Source: an uncultured Pseudomonadota bacterium
GTDB lineage: Bacteria; Pseudomonadota; Gammaproteobacteria; Burkholderiales; SG8-39
DNA: 18,332 bases
Assembly (NCBI GenBank): GCA_903895005.1
Contig: CAITSH010000241.1
Coordinates: forward strand, 1 to 18,332
Direction: 5' to 3'
Shown here: positions 14,553 to 18,332 of the stretch, one piece after another
How the letters are laid out: each line of letters starts with the position of its first letter
Numbering within the stretch: position 1 is the stretch's first letter
The notes under the pieces: model-generated
What the model was told of the DNA's origin: nothing
Databases searched by the model: none
Seen by the model: only the letters and a program-made list of their open reading frames with translations
Program-made: the position numbers and the translations under genes

Positions 14553-17500
14553 CCTAAAGATCGCGCTTATGTCGAGCATTACAGAGGCTAGCTATGCCAG
14601 GTTTCCTCAAGACCTCTCGAACCAAGATGCGATTGTCGAGGCTCTCATCGAGGCGCGAATTTCACCAAAGCAAGTCGATAATTTTCTTCGCACTGTTACA
14701 GCATTAAATCATCGTCCCAATGTTGAGAGTGGCTTTTCGGCATCTCTTTTTCAAGAAAAAGGAATCACGGTCAACTCTGAATTTATTCTTGCAATTCGTG
14801 GCACCGAGCCAGTCGTACAAGGAGGCGTTGATCTTATTTCTGCCGACATTGGTGGCCTCGTTCTCGAGGGTGCTGCGCTTTTTCAAATCGTCGACCTTTA
14901 CAACTATTGGAAGCAGCTGACAGCTAACGCAGGCGCTGTTGTGCGTTTGGCGCGCATATCAGGAACGAATGACCCACTTGCGTCAGGTCTATTTGCGGCG
15001 GTGACGTTACCTGCTTTACCAACGTCTTTCAGGCGAATCGAGTTTTTTGACCAGCCCGGCGCCGGCCTGGGCGTTATTACCGGCCCGGTTTCGAACGTCA
15101 CCGTCACCGGTCACAGCCTCGGTGGCCATTTAGCGACCGCATTTCAACGTCTTTTCCCAAGCGTTGTTGGTGAGGTGTTCACGGTCAATGGCGCAGGAAC
15201 GCGTGGAAGTGAAATGGTGGATCGCTTCTTTGACGCCTTGGCGGGAAGGGCTGGAACATCGTTTAACCCTGCGCGTATCAGCAATTTGTACGGGTCCTCA
15301 GGACCCAATGTTGTCTCTGGAGAGCTGGTCTATTCCCAAATCGGCAGCCGCGGCGAGCTTTTCACCGAAAGCATCATGGACGTGGGTGGCCACGGCAACA
15401 AGCAAATGACCGACAGCGCCGCCGTCTACGACTTGTTCATTCGCACCGATGACCGGCTGAAGACGCAAACCGCGTCACAACTTGGCACATCGCTCCTTGG
15501 GTTATTCAAGGCGGCAGATGCGGAAGCCGGCTACACACTGGAGGCCGTAGTCAACACATTTGGACGGCTGTTCTTGCCCGGTTACACGCCGATTTCCCGC
15601 ACGCTCGCGGATGATCGCGATGGCTTGCATGAACGGATTATTGCGATACGCCAGGTGTTGCCTGCGGCCTCCAGTGAACTGAGTATTGCGTCACTGGTCG
15701 GCAAGTCGGCGGACGAACTGACGGTTCTGGCCGGAACAGATATCGCCTATCGCTATGCCTTGCGCGAACTCAATTCATTCGCCGTTCTGGGTGCAGACTA
15801 TGCGATGCACAATATTGGAGGGGGGCTTGATGCGTTCGATGGGGTGACCGGACGCGGGTTGACCGATGAATGGATTGCGGCGCGCGCGCAGATGCTGAGC
15901 GCCCTTGCCGACTACAACACCGCCGACGGCGCCGTGAACGCAAACGCGATTGCAGCGCATTTTGATGACAGAGCGAGCGGGGTTGCTTTCGGTCCGCTTG
16001 CCAACACGACGCCCCGACTTGTTTTTGGACGCGATGACCAGGCGTTGGTTGTTGCGGGCTCCGCTGTGGGCGACCGCTTTTTTGGCGCGGCGGCGGACGA
16101 TAGCTTGACGGGCAATGCCGGTAACGACCACCTTGAGGGTGGTCACGGTGCGGATGTGCTTGATGGCGGTTTCGGTAACGATGTCCTTCTGGGGGGCGCC
16201 GGGGACGACACGCTGATTGCCGGCGACGGTATCGACGTACTGGATGGAGGTTACGGATTTGACACGTACCATGCCGGGTTGGACTTTGGCGCGGTGGTAA
16301 TTCGCGATGCGGATGGTTCCGGAAGGCTGTTTTTTGACGGCGCTGAAGTGACCGGGGGCATTCGGCAATCCGGAAATGATTACCGTACTACCGACGGGCT
16401 GTATAAGCTGTCGCTGGTTGGTGACGTGAATACCTCGGCCACTCTGATCATCGGCGACAACGTCCGCGTCGAGGCGTTTCACAATGGTGATCTGGGTATT
16501 TTTCTTGATGGGGCGGATGATGCCGAACCGCCCGTCGGCGCCTACGCTTACTCGCGCTACACCTTCCCGGACAACATTACGCTTGATCCGGAGGATCCTG
16601 CGATCGGGGGACTCTTTTCCGGCAGCTATGCGAATGACACGTTTGCCCCCGGTGCGGTGGATTTTGCCAACACCGCAATCGGAAAAGATCTCGATCGTGA
16701 AGATGCGATAAACATTTTTGGCAAACACTATCGCGGCTGGGGCGGTGATGATGTTTATCACGGGTCTTATCACTACAGTGACATCTTTCATGGAGACGGA
16801 GGTGATGACGTCATTTATGGCAGCGAGCTTGGAATCGCTTATGTCCCCTTTGAAGGCGCTGGTGACGCGGACACGCTTTATGGCGGTGGCGGTCGCGACA
16901 CTATAGTCGGTGGCAAGGGTGACGATGCTTTATACGGAGATTTTCAAAGCAGCGCACTGCGGGTGTTCACGGTCGCGGGCTGGCCGAATTTCGAGGGCTA
17001 TGGCGGACCGGATCCGGTAGACCTTGCGGACCTGTTCACCCTTTCGCTTGACGATTGGACTGCTGTTTGGAATCCGGCGCCGAGCGTTTCTGCGGAGGGG
17101 CGTTGGGAATCTCCGCAAGGCGGTGTTTTTGATGACGCCAACGGACTGGGTTTTGAGGCGGCGCTTCGTGACTACCTTGGCCTTCGCGGGGACGTCGACA
17201 TTGCAAACTTTTACGATGACTATGTTTCAGGGGGGCGCGGTAACGATCGCATCTTCGGTGGCTTTGGTTCCGATACGCTTGTCGGTGGCGAAGGGGATGA
17301 TGTCATGGACGCCGACTCACGCGGCATCAGACCAGAAAGAATCCCTCTCGTGCTGCGCCCCTTGTTCGGGGAGGTCGGCGACGACTTTATGGATGGTGGC
17401 GACGGTAAGGACACGCTGATTGATCGTCTGGGCGGCAACGATGCGATGTACGGTGGCCCTGGCGATGACGACATCACCAATATCGATCCGCTTGCCGAGT

Positions 17501-18332
17501 CCGGGGACGACGCAGCAAGGAATTACTCCAACTATTTGTCCGGTGGCGATGGCAACGATACGCTGATCTCGTTCAACGGCTCCCTGGCTGGCTTTGACCG
17601 GGTGGACGGCGGGGACGGCGATGACGTTGTTTCCGTGGGTGGCTATCAGGGCTTTGGCGCCGGCTACGTGGAAGTGTTCGGCGGCAATGGCGACGATGCC
17701 ATCGGTGTGGGCAGCCCCGTCGGGTACGTCGATGGCGGTGCCGGCAACGACACGATCGATGTCGAGTATGAAGACTACGACGTCGAAGCCGGCGAGCAAA
17801 ACGATACAGGCGCCATGCGGGTGTCTGGTGGCGGCGGCGATGATGTCATAACGGCCGCGGGTCCGGTGGATGTCGACGGCGGTGATGGTGACGATGTTAT
17901 CGAATGGGTCTCGGCGTATGGGCAGACTGTCGGTGGCGTCCTGCGCGGGGGCGCGGGCGACGACGACATAACCGCCAGCGGCCCTGTCAATATCGACGCG
18001 GGTAGCGGCGACGATTCCATTCACATCACGGCTGCAGCAGGCCGGATTGTCGGGGGTGGCGGTACTGATCGTATTACGGTGGGCTCATTCGGGGATGTGG
18101 TCAGCAATATCGTCCTTGATGCGGATGCGTCCGATGAACTTGTTTTTGAGCACGCGCCATTTGACGGAGTGCCGCCGTCCGCACTGAAGATGGAACGCGC
18201 CGGCAACGATCTTTTGCTTTCACTAGTGGCCACAACGAAAGGCGCAGCGGATGTCGTACAGGCAAACGTGCGCATTGAAGACTGGTTTCAAGGTGATGCA
18301 GACCAGCTTGCGAGTATCCGGGTCGAAGGATT
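14545..18332 (+). CDS. RTX-repeat protein with N-terminal lipase-like domain (partial, runs off the end)
   Basis: An uninterrupted frame of at least 1,262 codons with no stop before the window end. The ATG has GGGGAGAGGG 4 nt upstream and overlaps the previous gene. Residues about 60-300 form a lipase-like alpha/beta-hydrolase: FILAIRGTEP (oxyanion-side strand), nucleophile elbow GHSLGGH at 189-195 (Ser 191) and likely catalytic His 283 in VGGHGNKQMTDS; the acid is not assigned. Residues about 300-500 look helical. From about 509 to 1180 come RTX nonapeptides (GGxGxDxLx), in blocks separated by non-repeat inserts. HCBP-like modules lie near 613-656 (VRVEAFHNGDLGIFL) and 1213-1262 (VRIEDWFQGDADQLASI). 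No N-terminal signal peptide is present, which fits type I secretion by a C-terminal signal beyond the window. No ABC exporter genes are in the window. Confidence 0.93.
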   Translation, partial: MNSLKIALMSSITEASYARFPQDLSNQDAIVEALIEARISPKQVDNFLRTVTALNHRPNVESGFSASLFQEKGITVNSEFILAIRGTEPVVQGGVDLISADIGGLVLEGAALFQIVDLYNYWKQLTANAGAVVRLARISGTNDPLASGLFAAVTLPALPTSFRRIEFFDQPGAGLGVITGPVSNVTVTGHSLGGHLATAFQRLFPSVVGEVFTVNGAGTRGSEMVDRFFDALAGRAGTSFNPARISNLYGSSGPNVVSGELVYSQIGSRGELFTESIMDVGGHGNKQMTDSAAVYDLFIRTDDRLKTQTASQLGTSLLGLFKAADAEAGYTLEAVVNTFGRLFLPGYTPISRTLADDRDGLHERIIAIRQVLPAASSELSIASLVGKSADELTVLAGTDIAYRYALRELNSFAVLGADYAMHNIGGGLDAFDGVTGRGLTDEWIAARAQMLSALADYNTADGAVNANAIAAHFDDRASGVAFGPLANTTPRLVFGRDDQALVVAGSAVGDRFFGAAADDSLTGNAGNDHLEGGHGADVLDGGFGNDVLLGGAGDDTLIAGDGIDVLDGGYGFDTYHAGLDFGAVVIRDADGSGRLFFDGAEVTGGIRQSGNDYRTTDGLYKLSLVGDVNTSATLIIGDNVRVEAFHNGDLGIFLDGADDAEPPVGAYAYSRYTFPDNITLDPEDPAIGGLFSGSYANDTFAPGAVDFANTAIGKDLDREDAINIFGKHYRGWGGDDVYHGSYHYSDIFHGDGGDDVIYGSELGIAYVPFEGAGDADTLYGGGGRDTIVGGKGDDALYGDFQSSALRVFTVAGWPNFEGYGGPDPVDLADLFTLSLDDWTAVWNPAPSVSAEGRWESPQGGVFDDANGLGFEAALRDYLGLRGDVDIANFYDDYVSGGRGNDRIFGGFGSDTLVGGEGDDVMDADSRGIRPERIPLVLRPLFGEVGDDFMDGGDGKDTLIDRLGGNDAMYGGPGDDDITNIDPLAESGDDAARNYSNYLSGGDGNDTLISFNGSLAGFDRVDGGDGDDVVSVGGYQGFGAGYVEVFGGNGDDAIGVGSPVGYVDGGAGNDTIDVEYEDYDVEAGEQNDTGAMRVSGGGGDDVITAAGPVDVDGGDGDDVIEWVSAYGQTVGGVLRGGAGDDDITASGPVNIDAGSGDDSIHITAAAGRIVGGGGTDRITVGSFGDVVSNIVLDADASDELVFEHAPFDGVPPSALKMERAGNDLLLSLVATTKGAADVVQANVRIEDWFQGDADQLASIRVEG
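16069..18087 (+). repeat. RTX calcium-binding nonapeptide repeat region
   Basis: DNA encoding blocks of GGxGxDxUx repeats, at about 16069-16260, 16735-16940, 17229-17320, 17368-17475 and 17540-18087. Each Asp-rich turn binds calcium and the region folds into a parallel beta-roll outside the cell. The later blocks are less regular, with Asp/Val-rich strands such as DGGDGDDVVSV and DGGAGNDTIDV. The repetitive, acidic sequence produces long spurious open frames on the opposite strand. Confidence 0.93.

Noticed and set aside
15775..16791. 338-codon minus-strand open frame
   Set aside because: It lies antisense to the RTX-lipase gene, whose frame is continuous and has clear motifs; long antisense frames are common opposite Asp/Gly-rich repeats.
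17317..18024. 235-codon minus-strand open frame rich in Ile, Val and Ala
   Set aside because: It is a mirror of the RTX repeats: its regular pattern follows from the repeated GGxGxD codons on the other strand.
16069..18087. Repeats as a CRISPR array or tandem DNA satellite
   Set aside because: The periodicity is in the encoded protein (9-residue RTX units) with varied DNA; there are no identical repeats separated by unique spacers.

Overview
The window looks like a chromosomal segment from a high-GC betaproteobacterium, most likely Burkholderiales or a near relative. This rests on gene content and order, not on any database match: a permease-free PTS phosphorelay (EIIA-HPr-EI) next to gshB, a membrane-anchored cytochrome c5-type protein, a solitary Bug/TctC periplasmic binding protein, and a nadD-rsfS-rlmH-maf-rng housekeeping run.

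Layout. (1) 1-4050, minus strand: gshB, a short TonB-C-terminal-like protein, a mannose-class EIIA, ptsH and ptsI, tightly packed or overlapping. With no EIIB or EIIC present, the phosphorelay is probably regulatory rather than a sugar importer. (2) 4047-4577, minus: a cytochrome c with its own promoter-like element and a strong terminator. (3) 4701-4777, plus: tRNA-Arg(CCG). (4) 4827-7579, plus: an exported Vgb-like beta-propeller, a Bug-family solute-binding protein and a secreted histidine phosphatase. The phosphatase start lies inside the terminator hairpin of the gene before it. (5) 7637-13000, minus: a Tat-exported dienelactone-hydrolase-like enzyme, a single-span membrane protein of unknown function, then rng, maf, rlmH, rsfS and nadD. 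Each of the junctions rsfS/rlmH and maf/rng overlaps by four bases. (6) 13307-13771, plus: a DUF3592 membrane protein.

(7) 13772-18332, plus, is the accessory part. Base composition falls to about 43-50% GC in sampled stretches, against about 60-70% around it. A small two-span membrane protein (13938-14552) overlaps by 8 bp a very large open frame (14545 to beyond the window end, at least 1,262 codons). That protein starts with a lipase-like alpha/beta-hydrolase domain (GHSLGGH) and continues into a long array of RTX calcium-binding repeats with two HCBP-like modules. It has no N-terminal signal peptide, as expected of a type I secretion substrate whose C-terminal signal lies outside the window.

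The most interesting candidate is this coupled pair: a membrane protein whose soluble domain is predicted to face the periplasm, with an RTX-lipase. One testable reading is an exported lipase effector with a protective or maturation partner. Other items worth a look are a 26-bp perfect palindrome inside a gene, a cluster of CTAG-containing inverted repeats, and the TonB-like stub sitting between gshB and the PTS genes.
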